DNA of 64,000 nucleotides. It comes from Adiantum capillus-veneris. Lineage: Eukaryota > Streptophyta > Polypodiopsida > Polypodiales > Pteridaceae. The stretch lies in contig CM043946.1 of NCBI GenBank assembly GCA_014529385.2, positions 19,423,077-19,487,076 on the forward strand, written 5' to 3'. Shown here one piece after another: positions 47,401 to 57,917 of the stretch (within the stretch, counting starts at the first letter, position 1; each line of letters begins with the position of its first letter). Made by a program: the position numbers and the translations under genes. The notes beneath the pieces are model-generated. The model was not told the DNA's origin. It worked only from the letters and a program-made list of their open reading frames with translations, and did no database searches.

Positions 47401-47689
47401 TACTCCTCTATCTGAACTATTGTTGCTGATCCAGTTTCTGGTCCTGGATAAATTAGAATATCAATGATAATGACATTGGATTATGCATGTGGTTGATTCT
47501 GAGGAGGTTGTGGAGGACCTACTTGTTGGTTCTCCTGATTAAAAGGAACAACTAGAATACCTATTTCTTCTCTATGTTCTACCCATAACGCACAACACCG
47601 ACCAACCCAATGATTCAGATGATCACCACAATAAACCCAAGCATTACCCCTTGGGGTCTTCTTTGACTTTTATCCTGGTTTGTTCTAGG

Positions 47690-48860
47690 TCCACTCCGAT
47701 TTCCCTGTCGAGTTCCTCATAATGGAGCCACCTGATTTTCCTCTATTGAAGCATTACCATGACCAGTACCTGAAGGTGGTTTATTCCTCTACTTTGGATT
47801 ATACCAACACTGAGTAGTTGTATGACCATCTTTCTCACAAAATTTCACAGAACCTTTTGTCTTTAGGAGCTATAGCTGAATATATGATACTCTTTAATTG
47901 TTGAATCAAATCAACCTCATCACCTGTTTTATCCTTCTTTTTATTATCAGGAGTCTTTTTCTTCTTCTTATCCTCATCATCAGATGAACTCTCTGAATTC
48001 GATTCAGCAAAAAAGTTTGTACCTGACTCAGAGTCCACTTCAGAATCCTTGCTTTCTCTTTTGTTAGACTTGGTCATGCCAAGCCTTATCTCAACTCTAG
48101 ATGCAGCCTGTACCAGGTTACTAAAACCACTTGCAATATCAATACTGGCCACAACATTCTTAATACCACTTCTCAAGCCTTTCAAGAAATAACCAGCTAA
48201 CATTTCATCAGTGGGTCTTTCATTGCCCTGTAATCTTTCAACAAAAATCGTGAATTTTTGAGTAAAATGCTCTACAAGCATTGTACCTTGTTTGATATGA
48301 TGCAGCTTTCTTAAAATATTTGTAGGAGTTTTCTCCTTTCTGAATATTTGTAAAAAGGACATACTAAGTGCATTATAAGTAGGAAAATGAGCCATACCAT
48401 ATTGGCTAAACCAACTCATGGCCTTACCTTCCAATGTAGTTGCAAATTGCTATAGTTTGATAGGATTTGGGTACATCACCTGAAATCCACTAGCTTGCCA
48501 TCTCGTTTCAAATTGCACCGATTGACAATCTGCATCTTCTTTCTAATTCCCTCTGAACTTTGCTGATTTAATCTTCAGGTTAGGAGGTGGATGAGCCATT
48601 GGGATAGGATTTGGGATTCTTGTAGGTCTTTTCCTGTTCTAAACCCTTAGTGGGTCAAAGTGGAGTCGCCTTCTACTTCTTGCAGGTACTCTTGTCAAGA
48701 GTAACACCCCAACAAATTGCCTCACTACCCTTCCCTTTGCTGCACTAGAACTCTCCTCACCAGAATTTAACAGTGGTTCATCAGGTGGTGGATCAATTCC
48801 ATCATCTTCAGGAACACCATCATAATGAAATGGATCTATGTTGCTGCCTGCCCTGGCCAA
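47690..48860 (-). pseudogene. gag of element N
   Basis: ATG at 48860 (MARAGSNIDPFHYDG). After a break comes the capsid domain: EGKAMSWFSQYGMAHFPTY, LQIFRKEKTPTNILRKLHHI, QGTMLVEHFTQKF and LKGLRSGIKNVVA. This is a good retrotransposon gag match. It is followed by an acidic/lysine linker (SSDDEDKKKKK) and a partial knuckle FCEKDGHTTTQC near 47835. Stops separate the N-terminal part from the capsid part. Confidence 0.82.
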
Positions 48861-48980
48861 AGCCCTTGTACAATTATTTGAGAGAGTTTCCTACCCCTCT
48901 GGGACATTCATCATCCCAGAAAAATATCCATTAAAAAAAAAAGAATACCTGACAATTGCTTATATCCTCAAAAAAGAGAA

Positions 48981-49000
48981 CATAACCAACAGGATCGCCA
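48981..49000 (-). promoter_or_regulatory. Primer-binding site of element N
   Basis: On the minus strand TGGCGATCCTGTTGG starts 4 bp inside the LTR end. It differs from the sites of M, O and P, so N belongs to another lineage. Confidence 0.6.
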
Positions 49001-49004
49001 AATT

Positions 49005-49410
49005 TGTTGTGGTTCATTAACACAGAAAAAACTGAATCATAACACTATCCATAACCTCACGAAACTCAAAATTTTATTTAGAAACAGTGAAGTGATACAC
49101 AAAAGAGATAAGATGTAACAAGATAGCAACTGAAATAGAACTCAAAATCACTTCATTCATCAAGAAAGAGATACAACTTCATCCCATTTCAGTCGGATTC
49201 TACAAAGCGCCGAGTAAACTTATAGACTACTTCACCAGAAACTGGTTATAACAACCTTAGTCTTGATACACACTAACTATTAAATATCCAATTCAGTACA
49301 ATCCAACTGACTATAATCCAACTTACTACAATTAGACTGAGCATATTCGATTAACCAGCAAAACATATCGGACTGACTACTAAACAAACATGTTGATGTG
49401 CCTATCAACA
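49005..49410 (-). repeat. 5' LTR of element N
   Basis: About 406 bp. On the minus strand it starts TGTTGATAGGCACATCAACA (itself an inverted repeat) and ends CCACAACA. It fuses to C1 integrase sequence at 49411. Confidence 0.65.
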
Positions 49411-49429
49411 GGGTGCCCATACTACATTT

Positions 49430-50400
49430 TGATACATTTTCAGCCATAGAGAAAAATTGTTTGAAGCACATAAAAACTTTGGACTTCGCTTTAAGTGAAA
49501 GTACCCATGCATGCTTGGAGTAATCATCAGTGAAAGTCACGAAGTAAAGGTAATTTCCCAAGGACGGAGTTTGCATGGGCCCACAAACATCACTATGCAC
49601 AAGCTACAATCTACATGTGGCCCTAACTGAATCATCAGTGAAAGTCACCAAGTAAAGGTAATTTCCCAAGGACGGAGTTTGCATGGGCCCACAAACATCA
49701 CTATGCACAAGCTGCAATCTACATGTGGCCCTAACTGAACCATCCTTTGGAAACTTTGAACGCTCCATCTTACCCAAAATACAGCCTTCACAAACATGTT
49801 TGACAAGTGCTTCAAGAGGCGGCAAAGAAGCAACCATATCAGATTTTTGCAAACGTAGCAAATTGGCAAAATTCAGATGACCAAAACGTGTATGCCAAAG
49901 TTTTGCATCTGAAATAGCCCTTGAATCTGTAACTGTATTTGCAAAATTTTGTCCACACTTGTCATACAAAGTGAGCTTATACAATCCACGACACAAAAGG
50001 CTAGATGCAATAATTTCATCACCAAAAATTAGATCATGAACTGTACATTTGTCATCCACAAATTTGACTAAAGTCCAAGTCTAGCAAGTGCGGATACAGA
50101 TAAAAGATTCTTCTTGATCCCAGGTACATAAAGTGCATCAACAAGTGTGAAGGAACTTCCATTTGCAGTAGTAAGGACAATATTTCCAACTCCCTAAACC
50201 GGATAAGAGGCATTGTTGGCACAAGTGACTATATTCCCATGAGGGACATACTCGAGAGAGGTGAACAATTCACGATGTGAGGTAATGTGCTTTGTAGCAC
50301 CACTATCAAAATACCACACATGTGAATCAGTAGCAACTGACATGCATGCATCCTGGACAACGGGATTGTAAGTGAAAAAGCACATTTTGCATCAACATCA
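49430..50400 (-). pseudogene. Protease and integrase of copia C1
   Basis: Protease WYFDSGATKHITSHRE near 50310 (DSGA). Then DALYVPGIKKNLLSVSALAR. After a frameshift comes GAG-pre-integrase LWHTRFGHLNFANLLRLQ with the CEGCILGKMERSKF cysteine pair, and the core HSDVCGPMQTPSLGNYLY, FVTFTDDYSKHAWVL. The core start is present twice because of an exact in-frame 108-bp tandem duplication (49523-49630 and 49631-49738, 36 codons), with a stop in the second translated copy. Confidence 0.85.
49523..49738. repeat. 108-bp tandem duplication in C1 integrase
   Basis: Two adjacent copies, nearly identical, spanning the conserved HSDVCGPMQ block of integrase. The length is a multiple of three. The two copies differ at only a few bases, for example CACGAAG versus CACCAAG. 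Confidence 0.9.
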
Positions 50401-51394
50401 ACATCACACTCTCCTTTCACAGAAAACTCAACAATGGCTGCATTTGTAGTGGAGCCAGTATTTGCAGTGGAACCACCCTCTTTCTTCTGAGCCTCTTTGG
50501 CCTTCAACTTAGGACACTGCTTGATCAAGTGATCATTAGCTTTACAATAATGGCAGCGTATCTTCTTTTTTCCCTTATCACCAAAATTGCTAGACGAAAT
50601 GCTGCCAACAAAAGCATTGGGAACAGAAGTTTTGCCACTCGCAGTAGAACCATCAGAAGTGGTTGCATTGCTGTTACCACCCTTTCTTTGAGAAGCAATA
50701 AAAGCTTGTTCAACTGCACGCTGTCTAGTCCTGTTTTTTTTGGAAAGTGACTCTTGCAATAGCAATGTGCATAATGCATCAAACTTGACAACTTCAGGAT
50801 TTCCTTGGGTCAGAAGTCTCAAAGTACTAGCAAAAGTCTGGTAAGAATATGGTAAGGCATCAAGAGAAGTCTGCACAAGGGAACTGTCTGAAATGACTTC
50901 ACCTGCATAAATAAGTTGCTCATTGATATCCTTGACTTCAGCAAGGAAAGTGTCCATATCATCTTCCTGATGCATAATCTTCGACTCCAACTCTTTATGC
51001 AACAATGCAATTTTTGCCTCATTGTGGCTTGCATAAGACCAACCAGAATATCCCGAGCCTGTTTTGCAGATTTCGCTGAACAAATGTGAGGAGTGATGGT
51101 ATGCTTCACAGACAGCACAATCAACACATGATCTTGCGCATCCTTTACATCCCAATGAGATTGCTATGCCGTAGGCAAAACAACTCTAATAGCTGCAATC
51201 CTTGCAGGAAGACCTGCAACATCCTCAACATTGCCTACATCCTCAGAACGAGGATGTACATCAATGCCTTGCACAATATTCCAAACACCCTTTGACACAA
51301 GAACATGTTGCATCATGTAAGCCCACAAAGGGTAATTTTCCTCAGCCAATATGTCAGCAAACATCTTGAACACATCTGTATTGTTGTTAGCCAT
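50401..51394 (-). pseudogene. gag of copia C1
   Basis: ATG at 51394 (MANNNTDVFKMFADILAEEN, then YPLWAYMMQHVLVSKGVWNI). This is the usual copia gag opening, with WDVKDAQDHVLIVLS after a stop. After a frameshift comes the UBN2-like body: DDMDTFLAEVKDINEQLIYA, VQTSLDALPYSYQTF. An intact CCHC knuckle CHYCKANDHLIKQC is near 50550. Confidence 0.88.
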
Positions 51395-51740
51395 GGTAAA
51401 TGCTGCACCAAATGTACAAAGTGCCGAATAGAGGAGAAACAAAGCGGGAACAACACATGCTATATAGCACAAACCATAGAAGACTGTAAGAGACTTGTTA
51501 TGCAAAAAACAGCACTGATAGAAATTCTACACAAAATGATGGAACAACCTGTGCAATACTGTGCCTATAGTGGAAACAGAGGCCGAAATGAGCCCGAATA
51601 AGAAATCTAAGCAGACTGAGCTCTATGATCTTACCCAAATTTTTTGTCCACCTATGAATGCTTGCCAAAGCTCACTGAAATCAGAGTAAGTGCGTAGGCA
51701 TTTTCTAGAGCTGCTGGCAGCTAAGCCTGGGAAAATGCAA

Positions 51741-51755
51741 CCTGCTCTGATACCA
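51741..51755 (-). promoter_or_regulatory. Primer-binding site of copia C1
   Basis: On the minus strand TGGTATCAGAGCAGG, the site complementary to initiator methionine tRNA that is standard in plant copia elements, 2 bp from the LTR end. Confidence 0.9.
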
Positions 51756-51757
51756 AT

Positions 51758-52025
51758 TGTTTGAATTAGGGTTGCAGAGAAACGCACACAGCTTGGGTAA
51801 GACAAAGGAAACTCAAGGCACACAGATGAGAGTGTATTACTTAGTGTGTAATGGGAAGATAGATAGCCCTAGAGTGATGGGCATATATACAATGCATGGG
51901 GGAAAAAACCTGCTAAAGAGGGAAAAAATGCCTCGGTGACCCTAATGTGTTCACACACATCACTACCACATGTATATGGAAACAAACTACTCCTATATCT
52001 TCTTAGGTACATTCTATTCCCTAAC
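51758..52025 (-). repeat. 5' LTR of copia C1
   Basis: 268 bp. On the minus strand it starts TGTTAGGGAATAG and ends CCTAATTCAAACA, with a TGTATATATGCC TATA-like box near 51890. Its other edge is followed on the plus strand by a decayed primer-site-like TAGTATTAGAGC that belongs to copia C2. Confidence 0.85.
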
Positions 52026-52500
52026 AACTAGTATTAGAGCAAGGTTTTCTCGTAGCTAAAGTAACTCAAGGAAAGGATTCTTTGAATTGAGTGGGAGTAA
52101 TAGCGGAGGAAGGGAAGCTCAAGATCAAGAATTTCGACGGAAAAAACTACCAACATTGAAAGATGAAAATTGAAGATTATATTTACTAGAAGGACCTTTA
52201 TTTTCCATTAGCCGGTCTTGTAAAAAAGCCCGCAACAATGGCAGATAAAGCATGGATTGTTCTTGATTGAAAGGCATTAGGAACAATCCGGCTAAGCTTG
52301 GCATCAACGGTGGTCTTCAACATTCCGGAGATGAAGACCACGGAGTACTTGATGAAGTAACTTGACGGCCACTACGAGATACCACCGACATCGAATAAGG
52401 TATTTCTCATGAAGCACTTGTTCAATCTAAAGATGACATAGAATGGTCGAGTTGCAGAGCACCTGAATGACTTTAACACCAACATAAGTCAACTTTGATT
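52026..52500 (+). pseudogene. Copia gag fragment C2, divergent to C1
   Basis: After TAGTATTAGAGCAAGG (compare TGGTATCAGAGC) and a short leader, the plus-strand frame reads KIKNFDGKNYQH, KMKIEDYIY, LAGLVKKPATMADKAWIVLD, KALGTIRLSLAS, FLMKHLFNLKMT and RVAEHLNDFNTNIS. This is a typical copia gag N-terminal domain. Seven or so stops, mostly TAG/TGA. It ends abruptly at about 52500 against minus-strand gypsy S. Confidence 0.8.
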
Positions 52501-52585
52501 GGAGGACAGGTGAACAAAAGGGAGAGGAACTAGGCTTCACCATCCCCTTGTCTACGAGTTCATGCACTTGAAATAAATTCTTCTT

Positions 52586-52963
52586 TTAAGGAACTTCATA
52601 TTGGCAGTCATGCGGTTGAACCATGGTGCCCCTAAAATAACGTGCCCCTAGGATAACCTCCTCATGTTGGAGAGGGGAGATGAAATGCTCCTCTTTGTTG
52701 ACGTAGTTTTGGATATGAAGCCTCAATTTCCCAATCAAGGGAGTAATGGAGGTGTGTTGTCCCTTGAAAGCCCCATCAAAAATCACAGTATCTCCCATCT
52801 CAAAAGCTTGTATGCCTAGCTTAGTCGAAAACTCCATTGATATGAAGTTGTGAGTAGAGTCAAGGTCAAAAAGGATAAAGTAATCATGCTCCCTCACCTT
52901 TTCCCAAGCATAATAAATGGATGATCCTTTGCAATGAGTATCCTCTTTTGGGGCTTCGATCAT
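52586..52963 (-). pseudogene. Protease of element S
   Basis: A 125-codon minus-strand frame with DYFILFDLDSTHNFIS, then DTVIFDGAFKG and EEVILGARYF, matching the retropepsin-like domain of plant gypsy elements. The catalytic loop is DLDST rather than DSGST. The RT start follows at 52570-52501. Confidence 0.75.
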
Positions 52964-53186
52964 GGAAGATCTAGGAGTCTCATTGCATGAATTTATTTTG
53001 GGTCAAGATTCATAGCCATGTCTTTGCTCCCCAAACTGGAAACATTTATGGTATTTGCAAAATGTTTCTAACTCTTCAGGAGAAAGTTTACTTTTACCTT
53101 TGTAAACTCCTTTCTCCTTAATCTTGCTATTGTTGTTGCTAGAATTTCCTTGGGAAGCATTTTGAGCATTTTTCTTCCCTTTAGGT

Positions 53187-54318
53187 TCATTTTGGTCTTA
53201 GTTCCATGGGCTTAAAATTCCTTTTAGCCCCTTGTTGGAAACTAATTTGTGAAGCAGCCATAGTATAGCGAATCACCTCAATGATTGTCCTAGGCCTTTG
53301 AGAGTTGACATATTTGACCATCTTCAGGTAGTCTTGCACAAAAATTGTTGCTTTTGTTTGGCAAAGTCTATCTATTGGTAGACTGTAGCTTGAGATGTAA
53401 ATCCCATAATATGTCCACTTACTTGTGGATAGATTCATTGGGAGTAACCTTCAAACTTTTCCATTTAGGAAGCACTTTGTATTTGGCATCATTTGCAAGA
53501 AATTGCTTCATTATGGAAACTAGTAGATCTTTCCATGTCTTGGGAGCTTTGCCATTACCTCATAGAGTAGCCCACCATTTGTTGGAAAGACTTTTGAAAA
53601 TGCATTGCTACATGACATAGCTTGGAGGACTCCGTGAAGACCTCATCTCCAAAGGACACATCAAATTGTTGGATGAAGGCCAAAACTTTATCCGTAGCAC
53701 CAAAGGTGCCATCATAGGTGAGAAAAGAGGTGCTCTTTCTTCCTCCTTGAACTTCTTAAGCTTGTAAGGCCTTTTCCAAGAAGCGTAGGATTTGCAATGT
53801 CCTCCCCTCTTGTATTCTCTAGGAGAAAAACTGTTGCTTTCATCAAAAGAGGAGGAAGATGATGAAGAGGGTGACCTCTTTCTCACCCTTTTCTTCTTTT
53901 GTATTTCTCTCTTCTCTCTTTGAATGACAAGGATAATGACTTTATGACGATCTTTTTCTCTTGGGAGGAGTTGGGGATCATTGAGACCGCCGTCTTCGTG
54001 GAGCTACATTTTTCAAAGAATTTGGAGATTCACTTCTTTCTCTTCAAAGGGTTACTCCTCTTCTCTCACCGGAGAGAGTCTTCTTTTGCAAGTCTCTACA
54101 AAAGGCTTCCTAAGATCTCTCTCCTCTTGGGGAGTTTGGAGAATCCCATGAGTGTGAAGCTGTTGGTCAACTTTGGCTTGCAAGGCAGTGTTACCCATAG
54201 CTTGTTGCAACCTAGTAGTAGGATAGTTCACAAACATGGGGGCATGATTAATAACACCTTCATGTACAAAATTAAAGTTGTCAATATTCATTCTACTCTC
54301 TTTACTATTGTCATCCAT
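53187..54318 (-). pseudogene. gag of element S
   Basis: ATG at 54318 (MDDNSKESRMNIDNFNFVHE), then a serine/basic linker and a capsid-like middle in which WKDLLVSIMKQFLANDAKY and YKVLPKWKSLKV are readable near 53530-53450. It continues as IDRLCQTKATIFVQDYLKMV near 53370. Several frameshifts. The zinc knuckle is weak. Confidence 0.65.
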
Positions 54319-54700
54319 GCTAGCTTAATTTATATCTATGTTACTTTGTGCTTTGGAAACTTCAAAACTTTAGTTTCTACTCTTCTTAACTTTTGAAAAT
54401 TACCTCTCAAGCAGCCACACCCATTGTTTAGAGACTGCTAATTGCAAAGAGTAGTGGAGATGGTATAATAGTGCTCTGCTGATATAGGTCTTGTTGAGCT
54501 TGCTAGTAGCTCAATAATGCTAAGCCAAAGGCAAGCCCGAAAAGACTCCATTATTAAGTATATAGCTCCCAATGATGTACGTCAAACTTAGCTCGTTCCA
54601 ATCGGGATAATAAATCCATGTTCCACTTACCTTTTTTCAATGAACAGGTCCAACCTTTCATGGACAAATCAAGGACCTCTTTTCTTAACAAAGAACCAAT

Positions 54701-54714
54701 AGTTCTAATACCGA
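54701..54714 (-). promoter_or_regulatory. Decayed primer-binding site of element S
   Basis: On the minus strand CGGTATTAGAACTATTGG, close to TGGTATCAGAAC-type sites. The preceding bases (TTCTATTACA) would be the LTR end. Confidence 0.45.
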
Positions 54715-56094
54715 TGTAATAGAATATGTCTATAACATTGATTGTAGTGGAATTAAAGTAACAATAATGAGCATTTCCTTAAGAGAATTCTTAAAGAGCA
54801 TAAGGATAGCACTTAATTAAAGGTAGTAAAATGAACATTATACCTAGTTAACTTGGCATGAACAATACTTGTAAAAGAGAGATAATTAGAGAAATTGACA
54901 ACAGTTGAGGACCGGATTTACTTGGAGTTGGTCCCGCCTCCAAAAGGCTTTTGTATTATAGATTCTCCCATGAAGAGAGACTTGGTACAATACATACTTT
55001 GAGTTCCTTAAGACCTTGTTGATGACATGAAGATGGCAAGCTTCATGCACCAATATTATGCCCATAACCAAATTGCAAACGCATTAACTTGTCCTCGACC
55101 TCAATCCCAAGACTTCAAACACCTCCAAAGGTGGAGAGAGCTAGCAGGGAGTGAGGGAAGGCAAGAGGAAGAAGAAGTAGCATACAAAAAATAGGTAATT
55201 TCCTCACTATAGATTACTCTTGGATATTATCTTAGCATAGTAATATAGATGGTAGAGAAGAGGAGCATGCCATTGAGGGTTAACTCTTGGTTGAATTTGC
55301 ATTCCATAGCCAAGAGGTATTGGTGTAGGAGAAGGAGATGGAGTTCTTGCTCAACAAAATGAGAGAATGTGTAAGTATATGTGGTTCAGTATGCCAAAAA
55401 TGAGAGCCTCCTCTTGCTTGGTCGACCCCCGCCCCCCCCCCCCCCCCCTTCATGCAATTACTCATGCTTGCATCCTATTGGTTCATCCATGGATTACCTA
55501 ATGAGAGATAACAAGCAAGGTGTGTATCCTTGTGAAAAGTTTCCTTATTTCCACTTTAGAGAGGGCAATAATTATTTAAATTCTTTTGGACCTCTAAATC
55601 AACTTGACAATAGGAATTAAGCTAGCTTATGGGCTGCTTAATTCCCATTGGACCCCTTGGTAGACTGTCCAATAGGAATTAGGGGGATCTCATTTCTCAT
55701 TGATTATTTTAGCAAACTTTTCTAGAATGGTCAAGCACAATTTACTCAATCTTAATTCTCATTGGTCCTTGCCATAGGCCATCCAATAGGAATTAGGCTT
55801 CATTGGGGGGAAACCTATCTAGGAGCCTCGCATGTGTCCTGTACATGCCTTATGTGAAAAAGGGGAGCTATTGTAGTGTGTGTGTGTCACTAAAACACTA
55901 AATGAAGATATCGACGCGTATATATCGACGGCCATGCTTTTCCACGTGTACATCGAAGTATTAGTGGGCGTCGCTATATGCAAACGGCTAAACGAGCTAG
56001 TTGGAATAGGTAGATCTCCTCTGACCGGGTGTTGTACATGTCGAGCCAAAGTGACCTAGCTAGATCCTCTGATGCAGCCTCTGTCAATGTTGTG
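54715..56094 (-). repeat. Probable 5' LTR of S and flank; no gene
   Basis: 1.4 kb without a convincing ORF. The part next to 54715 should be the LTR of S by position, but its outer end was not found. It contains a C-rich run (55426-55448) and two stem-loop units at 55633-55800. Confidence 0.4.
55633..55800. repeat. Two stem-loop units around CCAATAGGAATTAG
   Basis: TTAATTCCCATTGGAC is followed about 16 bp later by GTCCAATAGGAATTAGG. Then TTAATTCTCATTGG is followed by CCAATAGGAATTAGG. Each pair is an inverted repeat of about 13-15 bp. A third CAATAGGAATTAAG lies at about 55608. Confidence 0.65.
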
Positions 56095-56169
56095 TAGTCC
56101 TCCGCAGTCATGGGCGTCTAGATCTCCCTAGATCAGTCGCTCGTTCGATCATTAGAGAGATAGGGAAAT
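56095..56169. repeat. 75-bp direct repeat, left copy
   Basis: Matches 59657-59731 with only a few mismatches (for example GTCCTCCGCAGTC versus GTCCTCCGTAGTC). Copies lie on the two sides of the LINE but not exactly at its ends, so they are not a simple target duplication. Confidence 0.85.
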
Positions 56170-56220
56170 ACATAGATAGATAGATAGATTTTATTATCGT
56201 CCTCGGAGGTCAAATATGAC

Positions 56221-57917
56221 CTATGGGACCAAAGTTACATGTGATGTAGTATGTGTATGGATGATGAGTGACTCTCGATGCTCCAAAATTGTAGTGATGA
56301 GAGTCGCAATGGAGAGCCCACACTTTGGCTGGGAGAGGAAAGTGTGTAGGTCTAAGTTATGGCTGAAAATGTGAGAGAAGCAAGTTCGGATGTGACCAAA
56401 AGCTGAGCACTCTAGTAGTGTGTGGTACTCAGACTCTCGAACTTGCAGTGAGCATAATGTGCACAATCGATTTGACTCTTCTCCATTGCCCCAACGCCCT
56501 ATCTCGCATCGAAGGAAATGGGAGCTAAGCCGAATCGCTGCGATAGTGCGTATCGCGGACAAGGGAATAGGCTCAAGCATGTAAGTGTGAGTACGGTTTC
56601 CTCTCTCAGCGAAGAACATGGTTTTGTAGTTGGGGGCAATATAGGTGGTGTAATGTATGAAGCGTGACCCACCGGATTTCTCCCAAGCCGTAATACATTG
56701 GCGTTGTAGAAAAGCTTCATTCACTTGAGAGTCAATTGAAGCATCATGTAGCAAGTGTAATGCATCCCATCTCCAAAACCACTTCTTTATGTCTTGCATC
56801 CATCCCGTGCTCAAGATCTTGCTTTTATGCGTCTATTTCCCGCTTCCAAACGACACATAGCACATTCATGCCACTTGTGATTGGATGGAACCTCAAGGCC
56901 AAGGTACTTAAAGCTCTCAACAACTTCAAGTGTCTCATTGTTGTACACAATGCATGGCTTCTCCTTATGGTTGGTTTTCACAAGCATAACCTTTGTTTTG
57001 GATTCATTTACAATCAGCCCACTATGCAAGCAAAAGTTCTCAAGGACAACCATAAGCTTTTGTGCATCTTCTAAAGTGTGTGCTAGAAGCACTACATCAT
57101 CCGCATACAACAAAAGCATGATTACCGCATTGCAAATAGTGACCTCTTCAATGCCTTCTTCTTGCATAAAGTCAATTACCATTTGTTCCAATTCATCGAT
57201 GCATAGACCAAAGAGAGTTGGTGACAATGGACATCCTTGTTTAACCCCAATAGTGCTTACAAAAATTTCTGAAATTTCTCTTCCCATGCGCAATTGACAA
57301 ATCACCTTCTCATAGATTTGAGAAACCGCAAGCATAAACTCACTTGGCACTTGGAGTTCTTCCATCCTTCTCCACAAATTGTTACGTGGAATCATATCAA
57401 AGGCTTTCTTAAAGTCCACAAAACAACAATACAATCGCTTGCCTTTCAACCGACTTTCCTCCATGAGAACACGAAGAGTGACAAGATGATCAATGGTGCT
57501 ATGGCATCGACGAAAACCCGCTTGTCCCTTTGCACGCTTGTCATTCTCTTCAGCCCAATCACTCAATTTCATCTCCATTATGCACCCAAACAACTTTTCC
57601 ATAAGAGACCCAATCATTATAGTCCGGTAGTTGCTTACATTCTTTACATCCCCTCCTTTATGCAAAGGATTAACCCAATTAGTACTCCAATCATAAGGCA
57701 TACCATGTTGAAGTGCAAGGTTGAACATATCACACATCCACTCATGGGTAAAATCTCCCGTCCATTTGATCATCTCCGGCTTGATACCTTGAAGATCTCC
57801 CGCTTTGCGAGTGGCCAACTTTTCAAGCCCATCGCATACATTCTCAATAGTAAACAAAAGAGGGCATGCATGGGAGTGAACCATAAAATGGCATTTTTTC
57901 AGCATTTGCTTGCTCAT
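56221..57917 (-). pseudogene. LINE reverse transcriptase and C-terminal domain
   Basis: Minus strand from 57917. RT motifs: ATRKAGDLQGIKPEMIKW, WVNPLHKGGDVKNVSNYRTI, QAGFRRCHSTIDHL, CFVDFKKAFDMI (first Asp), GVKQGCPLSPTLF and LLYADDVVLLA (active-site YADD intact). They continue through ESFKYLGLEV. After a frameshift near 56815 comes a C-terminal stretch with LCTLCSLQVRESEYHTLLEC (C-x2-C...H-x4-C), the zinc motif common to many LINEs. The RT core of about 350 residues is without stops. Confidence 0.9.

Larger units (their letters stand above)
47075..49410 (-). mobile_element. Ty3/gypsy element N without RT
   Basis: Minus strand from the right: 5' LTR (49410-49005), primer site (49000-48981), gag (48860-47690), then a segment that leads straight into RNase H (47345-47075) with no protease or RT core recognisable between. 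The left end is lost after the RNase H start. It abuts copia element C1 at 49410/49411 inside C1's integrase, so N probably inserted into C1. The other side of C1 was then lost. Confidence 0.7.
49411..52025 (-). mobile_element. Ty1/copia element C1, 3'-truncated
   Basis: Minus strand: 5' LTR (52025-51758), methionine-initiator-type primer site, gag with intact CCHC knuckle, aspartic protease, GAG-pre-integrase and the first part of the integrase core. It stops at 49411 at the LTR of N. Gag-protease-integrase order before any RT is diagnostic for copia. RT and RNase H are missing. Frameshifts occur near 51010, 50390 and 50070. Confidence 0.85.
52501..54714 (-). mobile_element. Ty3/gypsy element S, gag-protease-RT start
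   Basis: Minus strand from the right: primer-site-like sequence (54714-54701), gag (54318-53187), protease (52963-52586) and the first RT residues (VHELVDKGMVKPSSSPFCSP, ending about 52501). The rest of pol is missing at the junction with C2. Protease has FDLDSTHNFIS in place of the family's LDSGSTHNFI, so the catalytic DSG is altered to DLD. Confidence 0.75.
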
